Source: Siderastrea radians (lineage: Eukaryota; Cnidaria; Anthozoa; Scleractinia; Rhizangiidae). Taken from it: 64,000 nucleotides of DNA. Location of the stretch: assembly GCA_964017195.1 (NCBI GenBank), contig CAXHKT010000183.1, forward strand, positions 248,001-312,000. The letters are read 5' to 3'. A program made the position numbers and the translations under genes. Every line of letters begins with the position of its first letter. Within the stretch, counting starts at the first letter, position 1. Below the pieces are notes generated by a model. That model was not told where the DNA came from and did not search any database. It saw only the letters and a list, made by a program, of their open reading frames with translations. Positions 1 to 13,400 of the stretch are shown here, one piece after another.

Positions 1-807
1 ATCGCACATATCGCGCTTTTCTACACAGTAAACTTTTTTTTCTGATAGCCCCGAGGGACTTGCGTTATTATTAGGCCAGTGCGCAGCCTTGCGCAGCCTT
101 GCTCAGTCAACAACACTTTTTTTAGCCTCTGGGAAGCCCAAAAATAGGGTTTTTTCTCTAAGGATCGCACATATCGCGCTTTTCTACACAATAAACTTTT
201 TTTTTGATAGCCCCGAGGGATTTGCATTATTATTAGGCCAGTGCGCAGCCTTGCGCAGCCTTGCGCAGTCAACAACACCTTTTTTAGCCTCTGGGAATGC
301 CAAAAATGGGGTTTTTTCCCTAAGGATCGCACATATCGCGGTTTTCTACAATTTAAACTTTTTTTTCTGATAGCCCCGAGGGATTTGCATTATTATTAGG
401 CCAGTGCGCAGCCTTGCGCAGCCTTGCGCAGTCAACAACACCTTTTTTAGCCTCTGGGAAGCCCAAAAATAGGGTTTTTTCTCTAAGGATCGCATATATC
501 GCGCTTTTCTACACAATAAACTTTTTTTCTGATAGCCCCGAGTGATTTGCATTATTATTAGGCCAGTGCGCAGCCTTGCGCAGCCTTGCGCAGTAAACAA
601 CACCTTTTTTAGCCTCTGGGAAGGCCAAAAATGGGGTTTTTTCGCTAAGGATCGCACATATCGCGCTTTTCTACACAATAAACTTTCTTTTCTCATAGCC
701 CCGAGGAATTTGCGTTATTATTAGGCCAGTGCGCAGCCTTGCAAAGCCTTGCGCAGTGAACAACACCTTTTTTAGCCTCTGGGAAGGCCAAAAATGGGGT
801 TTTTCGC
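1..807. repeat. Satellite array A, left remnant
   Basis: About five tandem copies of a ~163-bp unit. Each unit runs from 'aaggatcgcacatatcgcgc' through a T-run, 'gatagccccgaggga', 'ttattattaggccagtgcg', a variable number of a 10-bp subrepeat (GCAGCCTTGC), 'aacaacacc' and 'aaaaatggggt'. The same unit resumes at 19202, so this is the left part of one array split by an 18.4-kb insertion. These copies often read 'cagtcaacaac' where the right part mostly reads 'cagtgaacaac', so the two sides have diverged slightly. Confidence 0.95.
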
Positions 808-810
808 TAA
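808..810. other. Target-site duplication (left, TAA)
   Basis: TAA directly precedes the left terminal repeat. The matching TAA is at 19199-19201. Uninterrupted array units contain this TAA once. Confidence 0.85.
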
Positions 811-836
811 CACAGGACGAAATGGTAGATTTACTT
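811..836. repeat. Left terminal inverted repeat
   Basis: The first 14 bases are a perfect inverted match to 19185-19198. The following 12 match with three or four differences. Confidence 0.9.
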
Positions 837-1255
837 GTCTTTACGAAAAAAATAAAGATCACTTAAAGAATCAAAAGATCTTTAATTTTACAATTAAAGA
901 CTCTTACATTACTTAAAGTTAGTATCATGCTTTAATATGTCTTTAAGAGCATTTAAGATAACTTAAATTTAGTTCACCACCTTACCTGAAAAACCTTGTA
1001 TTTAAGTCTTCCAGTAAAGTTATTTTAAATCGATCAAAACCATTAATAAGCTTTACTTTGGATATTAAAGCTAGGTAAATGTCTTACCAGAATTAAGAGC
1101 CGGCACTTAAATTCCTTAAAGAAACATGTTATTATTTTCCCTTGTAAATCCATTTAATAATCCTTTAAGTTTCCACTTAAAGGCAAGGAAATAAAAAAAC
1201 AATATTTAAGTGACATCACTTAAATCCCATTTAAAGGAAACATATCTTTTCCTTT
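837..1255. repeat. Left subterminal CTTAAAG-rich zone
   Basis: AT-rich sequence packed with CTTAAAG, CTTTAAG and TTTAAG motifs in both orientations, for example around 861, 1101, 1166-1181, 1201 and 1218. It mirrors the zone at the other end of the element. Clustered subterminal motifs are the usual transposase-binding architecture of large DNA transposons. The binding role here is inference. Confidence 0.7.
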
Positions 1256-1479
1256 TCAATTCACTCAGTTGTAGTCGCGTGGTGTACTTTGTTTGTGTGG
1301 CAACAAAATGATCTAAGAAGGTGTCCTAGAGCAAGGCTGTTAACATTACAAGCTGCATGCAATATCACTAAAAGAGTCAACTGAATGTCACCCAAAGACA
1401 AGACAGATAGATTAATAAAAACTCAACAACAACCACTTTCAAAACTAATAATGATAAACAAATTGCAGCCGCAGTGCTT

Positions 1480-1674
1480 TCGGTTTGTCTTGTTTTGTTC
1501 TCGACGCCTCCGCTTCATCCCGTTCATCGTATTTCCTGTGTTTATTCTCGCCATGCTTAACAACGCCAATTTGTTTTTTTTTTGTCTCGTGAAAATCGTC
1601 CACTCATCCATTCTTTGAAGATTCTCTGGCGATTTCTTTGCCTGCTTTGGCGCATTTGGCGCGCTAAATTGCAT
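1480..1674 (-). CDS. Possible N-terminal coding exon (unidentified)
   Basis: A minus-strand frame starting at the ATG at 1674 has protein-like composition: a basic N-terminus with the tracts PKQAKKSPENLQRMDEW and MKRRRREQ. It points away from the plus-strand exon at 1985, so a divergent promoter between them is possible. Only AT-rich subterminal repeat lies downstream, so any gene would be truncated. I do not recognise a family. It may be chance or a captured fragment. Confidence 0.25.
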
Positions 1675-2178
1675 CCGCTGACTGGTTGTGCTGTCGACAT
1701 GCGAATCGACTGTCTAGGGGTGGGACATTAGTCGACCTGTTAAGTCAGTTATGGCTATTTAATGACTTAATTTGCACACTCTTTCATAGTAAAAACATAT
1801 CCTGATAATTTCTTATTTAAAAAAGCTGTAACAATAAACATTTTTGCAAGGCGAGTCCTGATAATAGTACGGTGATGGGATGAACAATTTTCCCCTCCCA
1901 CTCCCGGTGCAGTTAGTATTTTGAGCGCCAAAATACGTTGCATAGATTTAATGCGCGCGCGCCTTAAATCGAATTTTCAAACAGCGAAGTGTTAAGTTCG
2001 CCAACGTTGCTTTGGGAGCTTACGGTGGAGAATGCAGACGTTCTGTTCACTGAGGATCGGAAACTTCGAGTGGAGCTAAAATTCATCGAGAGACACGAGG
2101 AAGAAAACACACATCTTGACTTAAATCTTCCGTACCTTCTGCATCGCAATGTCACGTCCCTCCAACATATCGCGATCG

Positions 2179-3054
2179 GTGAGTATAATATTCGTTATTT
2201 TGACTGACCTTTGGCCTGTTTTACTGTGCATTTAAGCAGACTACCGCCATTTATGGATAAAATCCACACAGCCCCATACATCAGTTATAATTATATTCAA
2301 CTGTTTCCATAAACACAGAGAATGCGGTGTGGTGCTTGAGTCAGAAAATGAAAGTTTATGTAATACCCGTCTAATAGCTCCATCCGGGAATTTTACCTGG
2401 CGATGAGTATAAAGCTGCTCTCTTTCCTCTGAATGACAACAAGCAGAATGAGTGGTAGCTGTTTGCAAGAGATTCAGCCAATGAATTTGCACAAGGTCAC
2501 TGGCTTATATTAAAATAGCCTGGCTGTATCTCTTGTAAACAATCATTCATGTGTACTAGCTATTAATTATTTTACAGAAGGCATATTGAAAGCCATCAAA
2601 TAATCAGTCAGAACCCTTTGACTGCATTTTAAAATTGATTGTTTGGTAGCTGTTGATAAATACATGTACATATAGTTACATGACTTGTATGTGATAACAG
2701 CTTCATTGGTCAATTCATTTACCGATCCTGGGGATGCAGAGTTATTTGCAGAAACAGTTAACCGGTGTGCAATTGCCAATCAGAGAGTTAGAAATTCAGT
2801 GATAATGTTGTAACATAATGTGTGAAATGATTTTGGTGTTCTGTGCATGTAATTAATGTTATGTTATCAAGAGATACCACCTTTTTTCTTGGGTAGGAAA
2901 GCCTTACCTGAGTGAGTGGTAGAAATCAAGGCTGGGCTTAATTGATGAAAATCAGCTGACACACTCAGTGACCTCTGGACTACTTTACGTTTTTAAATTT
3001 AGACATTTAGTGTTACCCCATATTTGTTAAAAATATGTTTCTCACTTTGCAGAG
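2179..3054 (+). other. Intron-like stretch, no other feature seen
   Basis: AT-rich sequence between the donor GTGAGT at 2179 and the acceptor 'gcagag' at 3051-3054. Short open frames here show no recognisable domain. Confidence 0.4.
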
Positions 3055-3090
3055 AAAACAAGATGCTACTGGTGATTCCTTTGGAGAGAG

Positions 3091-3982
3091 GTAAAGATCA
3101 TTGTTATCCCTTGCACTTTAGTCTCCAATAATTATGTGTTGCATGTAATTCTGTATACATGTACATATATTTTATTGAATTGAAAACTGATGAACCGGCA
3201 GTTACCATCTGCTACTAAAAAAACTGTGGGATCTCACTTTACAGACACTTGCTAAATATACGGACACTCATAACAGACGGTAATTGCAATTCTTCTGTCC
3301 CCACTAATACAGTAGCTCACGCATAATTATATATCAGCATGCTCTGTTAGTATGTACAACAGACTGGCCAAAGTGGCAATGTTGCCATAAAAATTTTAAT
3401 GTCACTTGATGGGATTGAACAGTATTCAGTCTGTTTGTCTGAACCTCAAGAGAAAATGTCAGTCAAAAGCAACAGTCTTTTTTTTTTTCTTATTTTAAAT
3501 ATAAAAATAATTCATTTAATTGTGTTCTACTGCTATGGATGATTGATATAGGAGAAAACTTAAATTTTCACTTTGTTCAGAGAAAAGTGTCTGTTGTCCT
3601 CGCCAGCAGGTGTCCATAGAGCATGGTGACATACTGTATGTGTCATGAGCTACTGTAATTAAAAGCTACAATGTGTGTAATTAGTGTCCATAGCAGGTGT
3701 TCATACGGTGTATTGTCATTTAAGAACCAGGGAAAGAGCTAAAACAGTCCAGTCCTGTATACGATTTTCACCAGGAATAGTACAAGTGTGCATGATGTGA
3801 GAACATTTATACTAATTAAATATTGGATTCAGCTTTGAAATTATTAGTTTTGATTGAAAATGCACTTCAGCTTATTACAAAGGCTCAGTTTATAATATAA
3901 GATCTTAGTGCTTATTGTTTGCAGACAAAGGCAAAAACTTGACTGTAATCCTTCCATAATGACAAGGTTTCCTTATTTACAG
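3091..3982 (+). other. Intron-like stretch, no other feature seen
   Basis: AT-rich sequence between donor GTAAAG at 3091 and the acceptor AG at 3981-3982. A T-run lies near 3480. No coding signal was seen. Confidence 0.4.
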
Positions 3983-4417
3983 GTGTACTGGTGACTGAGC
4001 CACTCTGTCTCTCCAGGATTGGGCTTCATTGTTTACATTGTCCCAACACACAGTCATGTAAGAACTTCAAAGAAACACTAGCCTTACCCTCCAGAATTGT
4101 AAGTGTTGAGTTTTTACAACTTTTAAAACCTTTCTTACTTTTGTGCTGCAGAAAATGCCAGGAGGGTTATTGCCTTGGATAAAGCAAAGAAGTGGAGCGC
4201 AAATTTAAAAGGAAAGATGGCAGCTTTACACGTCGTCAGACGAGACAGAAGAAGAAGATTACAAGTTGGTCTTTGTCACCAAAGAAATTCCTTGGGAGAG
4301 CGAGGAGCTTAAGGAAATACAGTATAAATTTAACAAAATTTAAAAACTGTGCAGTCAAGACACTCCCAAAAAAAGGACAGTGAAGAGAGTAATGAGGGAG
4401 GGGCCTTTTTCATGTCT

Positions 4418-7400
4418 TTGAAAGTTACAAGTAGTATAAAAGTTGTATACTTGGGTGACCTGCTGTTTACCTGTACACAGCAGATGCACTGGGGCATTTA
4501 TGTGCCTGTGTGAAGTAACTTTTTAATGATTGTTTGTTTTGAGTGTAAGCGAGCAGCTTCGAAAGTTGTGACGGTGAGTATTGTTTTGTTTCTAATCCAT
4601 CTGTTGTGTACTTGGGTGACCTGTTTACCTGTACACAGCAGATGCACTGGGGCATTTATGTGCCTGTGTGAAGTAACTTTTTAATGATTCTTTGTTTTGA
4701 GTGTAAGCGAGCAGCTTCAAAAGTTGTGTGTATTGTTTTGTTTCTAATCTATCTGTTGTGTACTTGGGTGACCTGTTTACCTGTACACAGCAGACGCACT
4801 GGGGCATTTATGTGCCTGTGTGAAGTAACTTTTTAATGATTGTTTGTTTTGAGTGTAAGCCAGCTGCTTCGAATGTTGTGAGTATTGTTTTGTTTCTAAT
4901 CTATCTGTTGTGTACTTGGGTGACCTGTTTACCTGTACACAGCAGATGCACTGGGGCATTTATGTGCCTGTGTGAAGTAACTTTTTAATGATTGTTTGTT
5001 TTGAGTGTAGGCGAGCAGCTTCGAAAGTTGTGAGTATTGTTTTGTTTCTAATCTATCTGTTGTGTACTTGGGTGACCTGTTTACCTGTACACAGCAGATG
5101 CACTGGGGCATTTATGTGCCTGTGTGAAGTAACTTTTTAATGATTGTTTGTTTTGAGTGTAAGCGAGTAGCTTTGAAAGTTGTGAGTATTGTTTTGTTTC
5201 TAATCTATCTGTTGTGTACTTGGGTGACCTGTTTACCTGTACACAGCAGATGCACTGGGACATTTATGTGCCTGTGTGAAGTAACTTTTTAATGATTGTT
5301 TGTTTTGAGTGTAAGCGAGCTGCTTCGAAAGTTGTGAGTATTGTTTTGTTTCTAATCTATCTGTTGTGTACTTGGGTGACCTGTTTACCTGTACACAGCA
5401 GATGCACTGGGGCATTTATGTGCCTGTGTGAAGTAACTTTTTAATGATTGTTTGTTTTGAGTGTAAGAGTGCAGCTTCGAAAGTTGTGAGTATTGTTTTG
5501 TTTCTAATCTATCTGTTGTGTACTTGGGTGACCTGTTTACCTGTACACAGCAGACGCACTGGGGCATTTATGTGCCTGTGTGAAGTAACTTTTTAATGAT
5601 TGTTTGTTTTGAGTGTAAGCTAGCAGCTTCGAAAGTTGTGAGTATTGTCTTGTTTCTAATCTATCTGTTGTGTACTTGGGTGACCTGTTTGCCTGTACAC
5701 AGCAGATGCACTGGGGCATTTATGTGCCTGTGTGAAGTAACTTTTTAATGATTGTTTGTTTTGAGTGTAAGCGAGCAGCTTCGAAAGTTGTGAGTATTGT
5801 TTTGTTTCTAATCTATCTGTTGTGTACTTGGGTGACCTGTTTACCTGTACACAGCAGATGCACTGGGGCATTTATGTGCCTGTGTGAAGTAACTTTTTAA
5901 TGATTGTTTGTTTTGAGTGTAGGCGAGCAGCTTCGTAAGTTGTGAGTATTGTTTTGTTTCTAATCTATCTGTTGTGTACTTGGGTGACCTGTTTACCTGT
6001 ACACAGCAGATGCACTGGGGCATTTATGTGCCTGTGTGAAGTAACTTTTTAATGATTGTTTGTTTTGAGTGTAAGCGAGTAGCTTTGAAAGTTGTGAGTA
6101 TTGTTTTGTTTCTAATCTATCTGTTGTGTACTTGGGTGACCTGTTTACCTGTGCACAGCAGATGCACTGGGGCATTTATGTGCCTATGTGAAGTAACTTT
6201 TTAATGATTGTTTGTTTTGAGTGTAAGCGAGCTGCTTCGAAAGTTGTGAGTATTGTTTTGTTTCTAATCTATCTGTTGTGTACTTGGGTGACCTGTTTAC
6301 CTGTACACAGCGGATGCACTGGGGCATTTATGTGCCTGTGTGAAGTAACTTTTTAATGATTGTTTGTTTTGAGTGTAAGAGTGCAGCTTCGAAAGTTGTG
6401 AGTTTTGTTTTGTTTCTAATCTATCTGTTGTGTACTTGGGTGACCTGTTTACCTGTACACAGCAGACGCACTGGGGCATTTATGTGCCTGTGTGAAGTAA
6501 CATTTTAATGATTGTTTGTTTTGAGTGTAAGCTAGCAGCTTCGAAAGTTGTGAGTATTGTCTTGTTTCTAATCTATCTGTTGTGTACTTGGGTGACCTGT
6601 TTGCCTGTACACAGCAGATGCACTGGGGCATTTATGTGCCTGTGTGAAGTAACTTTTTAATGATTGTTTGTTTTGAGTGTAAGCGAGCTGCTTCGAAAGT
6701 TGTGAGTATTGTTTTGTTTCTAATCTATCTGTCGGCACTTGGGTGACCTGTTTACCTGTACACAGCAGATGCACTTGGGCATTTATGTGCCTGTGTGAAG
6801 TAACTCTTTAATGATTGTTTGTTTTGAGTGTAAGCGAGTAGCTTTGAAAGTTGTGAGTTTTGTTTTGTTTCTAATCTATCTGTTGTGTACTTGGGTGACC
6901 TGTTTACCTGTACACAGCAGACGCACTGGGGCATTTATGTGCCTGTGTGAAGTAACTTTTTAATGATTGTTTGTTTTGAGTGTAAGCCAGCTGCTTCGAA
7001 AGTTGTGAGTATTGTTTTGTTTCTAATCTATCTGTCGGCACTTGGGTGACCTGTTTACCTGTACACAGCAGATGCACTTGGGCATTTATGTGCCTGTGTG
7101 AAGTAACTTTTTAATGATTGTTTGTTTTGAGTGTAAGCGAGTAGCTTTGAAAGTTGTGAGTTTTGTTTTGTTTCTAATCTATCTGTTGTGTACTTGGGTG
7201 ACCTGTTTACCTGTACACAGCAGACGCACTGGGGCATTTATGTGCCTGTGTGAAGTAACTTTTTAATGATTGTTTGTTTTGAGTGTAAGCCAGCTGCTTC
7301 GAAAGTTGTGAGTATTGTTTTGTTTCTAATCTATCTGTTGTGTACTTGGGTGACCTGTTTACCTGTACACAGCAGATGCACTGGGGCATTTATGTGCCTG

Positions 7401-10400
7401 TGTGAAGTAACTTTTTAATGATTGTTTGTTTTGAGTGTAGGCGAGCAGCTTCGAAAGTTGTGAGTATTGTTTTGTTTCTAATCTATCTGTTGTGTACTTG
7501 GGTGACCTGTTTACCTGTACACAGCAGATGCACTGGGGCATTTATGTGCCTGTGTGAAGTAACTTTTTAATGATTGTTTGTTTTGAGTGTAAGCGAGTAG
7601 CTTTGAAAGTTGTGAGTATTGTTTTGTTTCTAATCTATCTGTTGTGTACTTGGGTGACCTGTTTACCTGTACACAGCAGATGCACTGGGGCATTTATGTG
7701 CCTATGTGAAGTAACTTTTTAATGATTGTTTGTTTTGAGTGTAAGCGAGCTGCTTCGAAAGTTGTGAGTATTGTTTTGTTTCTAATCTATCTGTTGTGTA
7801 CTTGGGTGACCTGTTTACCTGTACACAGCGGATGCACTGGGGCATTTATGTGCCTGTGTGAAGTAACTTTTTAATGATTGTTTGTTTTGAGTGTAAGAGT
7901 GCAGCTTCGAAAGTTGTGAGTTTTGTTTTGTTTCTAATCTATCTGTTGTGTACTTGGGTGACCTGTTTACCTGTACACAGCAGACGCACTGGGGCATTTA
8001 TGTGCCTTTGTGAAGTAACATTTTAATGATTGTTTGTTTTGAGTGTAAGCTAGCAGCTTCGAAAGTTGTGAGTATTGTCTTGTTTCTAATCTATCTGTTG
8101 TGTACTTGGGTGACCTGTTTGCCTGTACACAGCAGATGCACTGGGGCATTTATGTGCCTGTGTGAAGTAACTTTTTAATGATTGTTTGTTTTGAGTGTAA
8201 GCGAGCTGCTTCGAAAGTTGTGAGTATTGTTTTGTTTCTAATCTATCTGTCGGCACTTGGGTGACCTGTTTACCTGTACACAGCAGATGCACTTGGGCAT
8301 TTATGTGCCTGTGTGAAGTAACTCTTTAATGATTGTTTGTTTTGAGTGTAAGCGAGTAGCTTTGAAAGTTGTGAGTTTTGTTTTGTTTCTAATCTATCTG
8401 TTGTGTACTTGGGTGACCTGTTTACCTGTACACAGCAGACGCACTGGGGCATTTATGTGCCTGTGTGAAGTAACTTTTTAATGATTGTTTGTTTTGAGTG
8501 TAAGCCAGCTGCTTCGAAAGTTGTGAGTATTGTTTTGTTTCTAATCTATCTGTCGGCACTTGGGTGACCTGTTTACCTGTACACAGCAGATGCACTTGGG
8601 CATTTATGTGCCTGTGTGAAGTAACTTTTTAATGATTGTTTGTTTTGAGTGTAAGCGAGTAGCTTTGAAAGTTGTGAGTTTTGTTTTGTTTCTAATCTAT
8701 CTGTTGTGTACTTGGGTGACCTGTTTACCTGTACACAGCAGACGCACTGGGGCATTTATGTGCCTGTGTGAAGTAACTTTTTAATGATTGTTTGTTTTGA
8801 GTGTAAGCCAGCTGCTTCGAAAGTTGTGAGTATTGTTTTGTTTCTAATCTATCTGTTGTGTACTTGGGTGACCTGTTTACCTGTACACAGCAGATGCACT
8901 TGGGCATTTATGTGCCTGTGTGAAGTAACTTTTTAATGATTGTTTGTTTTGAGTGTAAGCGAGCAGCTTCAAAAGTTACAAGTGTGTATTGTTTTGTTTC
9001 TAATCTATCTGTTGTGTACCTGGGTGACCTGTTTACCTGTACACAGCAGACGCACTGGGGCATTTATGTGCCTGTGTGAAGTAACTTTTTAATGATTGTT
9101 TGTTTTGAGTGTAAGCCAGCTGCTTCGAAAGTTGTGAGTATTGTTTTGTTTCTAATCTATCTGTTGTGTACTTGGGTGACCTGTTTACCTGTACACAGCA
9201 GATGCACTGGGGCATTTATGTGCCTGTGTGAAGTAACTTTTTAATGATTGTTTGTTTTGAGTGTAGGCGAGCAGCTTCGAAAGTTGTGAGTATTGTTTTG
9301 TTTCTAATCTATCTGTTGTGTACTTGGGTGACCTGTTTACCTGTACACAGCAGATGCACTGGGCATTTATGTGCCTGTGTGAAGTAACTTTTTAATGATT
9401 GTTTGTTTTGAGTGTAAGCGAGTAGCTTTGAAAGTTTTGAGTATTGTTTTGTTTCTAATCTATCTGTTGTGTACGTGGGTGACCTGTTTACCTGTACACA
9501 GCAGATGCACTGGGGCATTTATGTGCCTGTGTGAAGTAACTTTTTAATGATTGTTTGTTTTGAGTGTAAGCGAGCAGCTTCGAAAGTTGTGAGTATTGTT
9601 TTGTTTCTAATCTATCTGTTGTGTACTTGGGTGACCTGTTTACCTGTACACAGCAGATGCACTGGGGCATTTATGTGCCTGTGTGAAGTAACTTTTTAAT
9701 GATTGTTTGTTTTGAGTGTAAGAGTGCAGCTTCGAAAGTTGTGAGTTTTGTTTTGTTTCTAATCTATCTGTTGTGTACTTGGGTGACCTGTTTACCTGTA
9801 CACAGCAGATGCACTGGGGCATTTATGTGCCTTTGTGAAGTAACTTTTTAATGATTGTTTGTTTTGAGTGTAAGCTAGCAGCTTCGAAAGTTGTGAGTAT
9901 TGTCTTGTTTCTAATCTATCTGTTGTGTACTTGGGTGACCTGTTTGCCTGTACACAGCAGATGCACTGGGGCATTTATGTGCCTGTGTGAAGTAACTTTT
10001 TAATGATTGTATGTTTTGAGTGTAAGCGAGCTGCTTCGAAAGTTGTGAGTATTGTTTTGTTTCTAATCTATCTGTCGGCACTTGGGTGACCTGTTTACCT
10101 GTACAGAGCAGGTGCACTTGGGAATTTATGTGCCTGTGTGAAGTAACTTTTTAATGATTGTTTGTTTTGAGTGTAAGCGAGTAGCTTTGAAAGTTGTGAG
10201 TTTTGTTTTGTTTCTAATCTATCTGTTGTGTACTTGGGTGACCTGTTTACCTGTACACAGCAGATGCACTTGGGCATTTATGTGCCTGTGTGAAGTAACT
10301 TTTTAATTATTGTTTGTTTTGAGTGTAAGCGAGCTGCTTCGAAGGTTGTGTGTATTGTTTTGTTTCTAATCTATCTGTTGTGTACGTGGGTGACCTGTTT

Positions 10401-13400
10401 ACCTGTACACAGCAGATGCACTGGGGCATTTATGTGCCTGTGTGAAGTAACTTTTTAATGATTGTTTGTTTTGAGTGTAAGCGAGTAGCTTTGAAAGTTG
10501 TGAGTATTGTTTTGTTTCTAATCTATCTGTTGTGTACTTGGGTGACCTGTTTGCCTGACACAGCAGATGCACTGGGGCATTTATGTGCCTGTGTGAAGTA
10601 ACTTTTTAATGATTGTTTGTTTTGAGTGTAAGCAAGCAGCTTCGAAAGTTGTGAGTATTGTTTTGTTTCTAATCCATCTGTTGTGTACTTGGGTGACCTG
10701 TTTACCTGTACACAGCAGATGCACTGGGGCATTTATGTGCCTGTGTGAAGTAACTTTTTAATGATTCTTTGTTTTGAGTGTAAGCGAGCAGCTTCAAAAG
10801 TTGTGTGTATTGTTTTGTTTCTAATCTATCTGTTGTGTACTTGGGTGACCTGTTTACCTGTACACAGCAGACGCACTGGGGCATTTATGTGCCTGTGTGA
10901 AGTAACTTTTTAATGATTGTTTGTTTTGAGTGTAAGCCAGCTGCTTCGAATGTTGTGAGTATTGTTTTGTTTCTAATCTATCTGTTGTGTACTTGGGTGA
11001 CCTGTTTACCTGTACACAGCAGATGCACTGGGGCATTTATGTGCCTGTGTGAAGTAACTTTTTAATGATTGTTTGTTTTGAGTGTAGGCGAGCAGCTTCG
11101 AAAGTTGTGAGTATTGTTTTGTTTCTAATCTATCTGTTGTGTACTTGGGTGACCTGTTTACCTGTACACAGCAGATGCACTGGGGCATTTATGTGCCTAT
11201 GTGAAGTAACTTTTTAATGATTGTTTGTTTTGAGTGTAAGCGAGCTGCTTCGAAAGTTGTGAGTATTGTTTTGTTTCTAATCTATCTGTTGTGTACTTGG
11301 GTGACCTGTTTACCTGTACACAGCGGATGCACTGGGGCATTTATGTGCCTGTGTGAAGTAACTTTTTAATGATTGTTTGTTTTGAGTGTAAGAGTGCAGC
11401 TTCGAAAGTTGTGAGTTTTGTTTTGTTTCTAATCTATCTGTTGTGTACTTGGGTGACCTGTTTACCTGTACACAGCAGACGCACTGGGGCATTTATGTGC
11501 CTGTGTGAAGTAACTTTTTAATGATTGTTTGTTTTGAGTGTAAGCTAGCAGCTTCGAAAGTTGTGAGTATTGTCTTGTTTCTAATCTATCTGTTGTGTAC
11601 TTGGGTGACCTGTTTGCCTGTACACAGCAGATGCACTGGGGCATTTATGTGCCTGTGTGAAGTAACTTTTTAATGATTGTTTGTTTTGAGTGTAAGCGAG
11701 CTGCTTCGAAAGTTGTGAGTATTGTTTTGTTTCTAATCTATCTGTTGTGTACTTGGGTGACCTGTTTACCTGTACACAGCAGATGCACTGGGGCATTTAT
11801 GTGCCTGTGTGAAGTAACTTTTTAATGATTGTTTGTTTTGAGTGTAGGCGAGCAGCTTCGAAAGTTGTGAGTATTTTTTTGTTTCTAATCTATCTGTTGT
11901 GTACTTGGGTGACCTGTTTACCTGTACACAGCAGATGCACTGGGGCATTTATGTGCCTGTGTGAAGTAACTTTTTAATGATTGTTTGTTTTGAGTGTAAG
12001 CGAGTAGCTTTGAAAGTTGTGAGTATTGTTTTGTTTCTAATCTATCTGTTGTGTACTTGGGTGACCTGTTTACCTGTACACAGCAGATGCACTGGGGCAT
12101 TTATGTGCCTATGTGAAGTAACTTTTTAATGATTGTTTGTTTTGAGTGTAAGCGAGCTGCTTCGAAAGTTGTGAGTATTGTTTTGTTTCTAATCTATCTG
12201 TTGTGTACTTGGGTGACCTGTTTACCTGTACACAGCGGATGCACTGGGGCATTTATGTGCCTGTGTGAAGTAACTTTTTAATGATTGTTTGTTTTGAGTG
12301 TAAGAGTGCAGCTTCGAAAGTTGTGAGTTTTGTTTTGTTTCTAATCTATCTGTTGTGTACTTGGGTGACCTGTTTACCTGTACACAGCAGACGCACTGGG
12401 GCATTTATGTGCCTGTGTGAAGTAACATTTTAATGATTGTTTGTTTTGAGTGTAAGCTAGCAGCTTCGAAAGTTGTGAGTATTGTCTTGTTTCTAATCTA
12501 TCTGTTGTGTACTTGGGTGACCTGTTTGCCTGTACACAGCAGATGCACTGGGGCATTTATGTGCCTGTGTGAAGTAACTTTTTAATGATTGTTTGTTTTG
12601 AGTGTAAGCGAGCTGCTTCGAAAGTTGTGAGTATTGTTTTGTTTCTAATCTATCTGTCGGCACTTGGGTGACCTGTTTACCTGTACACAGCAGATGCACT
12701 TGGGCATTTATGTGCCTGTGTGAAGTAACTCTTTAATGATTGTTTGTTTTGAGTGTAAGCGAGTAGCTTTGAAAGTTGTGAGTTTTGTTTTGTTTCTAAT
12801 CTATCTGTTGTGTACTTGGGTGACCTGTTTACCTGTACACAGCAGACGCACTGGGGCATTTATGTGCCTGTGTGAAGTAACTTTTTAATGATTGTTTGTT
12901 TTGAGTGTAAGCCAGCTGCTTCGAAAGTTGTGAGTATTGTTTTGTTTCTAATCTATCTGTCGGCACTTGGGTGACCTGTTTACCTGTACACAGCAGATGC
13001 ACTTGGGCATTTATGTGCCTGTGTGAAGTAACTTTTTAATGATTGTTTGTTTTGAGTGTAAGCGAGTAGCTTTGAAAGTTGTGAGTTTTGTTTTGTTTCT
13101 AATCTATCTGTTGTGTACTTGGGTGACCTGTTTACCTGTACACAGCAGACGCACTGGGGCATTTATGTGCCTGTGTGAAGTAACTTTTTAATGATTGTTT
13201 GTTTTGAGTGTAAGCCAGCTGCTTCGAAAGTTGTGAGTATTGTTTTGTTTCTAATCTATCTGTTGTGTACTTGGGTGACCTTTTTACCTGTACACAGCAG
13301 ATGCACTGGGGCATTTATGTGCCTGTGTGAAGTAACTTTTTAATGATTGTTTGTTTTGAGTGTAGGCGAGCAGCTTCGAAAGTTGTGAGTATTGTTTTGT

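Larger units (their letters stand above)
1968..4338 (+). pseudogene. Decayed multi-exon gene inside the TIR element
   Basis: Exon A is ~1985-2178, with possible acceptor 'tttcaaacag' and donor GTGAGT. Exon B is a 36-bp microexon at 3055-3090. Exon C is 3983-4098, with acceptor 'ttatttacag' and donor GTAAGT. These three join in frame (phases 1 and 1) into about 115 residues. Exon C holds a cysteine/histidine cluster (HCLHC then five residues then C), which suggests a zinc-binding module. A fourth exon starts at 4152 after 'ttgtgctgcag', but its protein-like stretches lie in different frames: one with ALDKAKKWSANLKGKM, then an acidic one with TSSDETEEEDYKLVF and IPWES that stops near 4338. The frame changes indicate decay. 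Codon-like composition and splice signals support former coding. The family is not recognised; a KDZ-type or other transposase accessory protein is only a guess. Confidence 0.45.
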
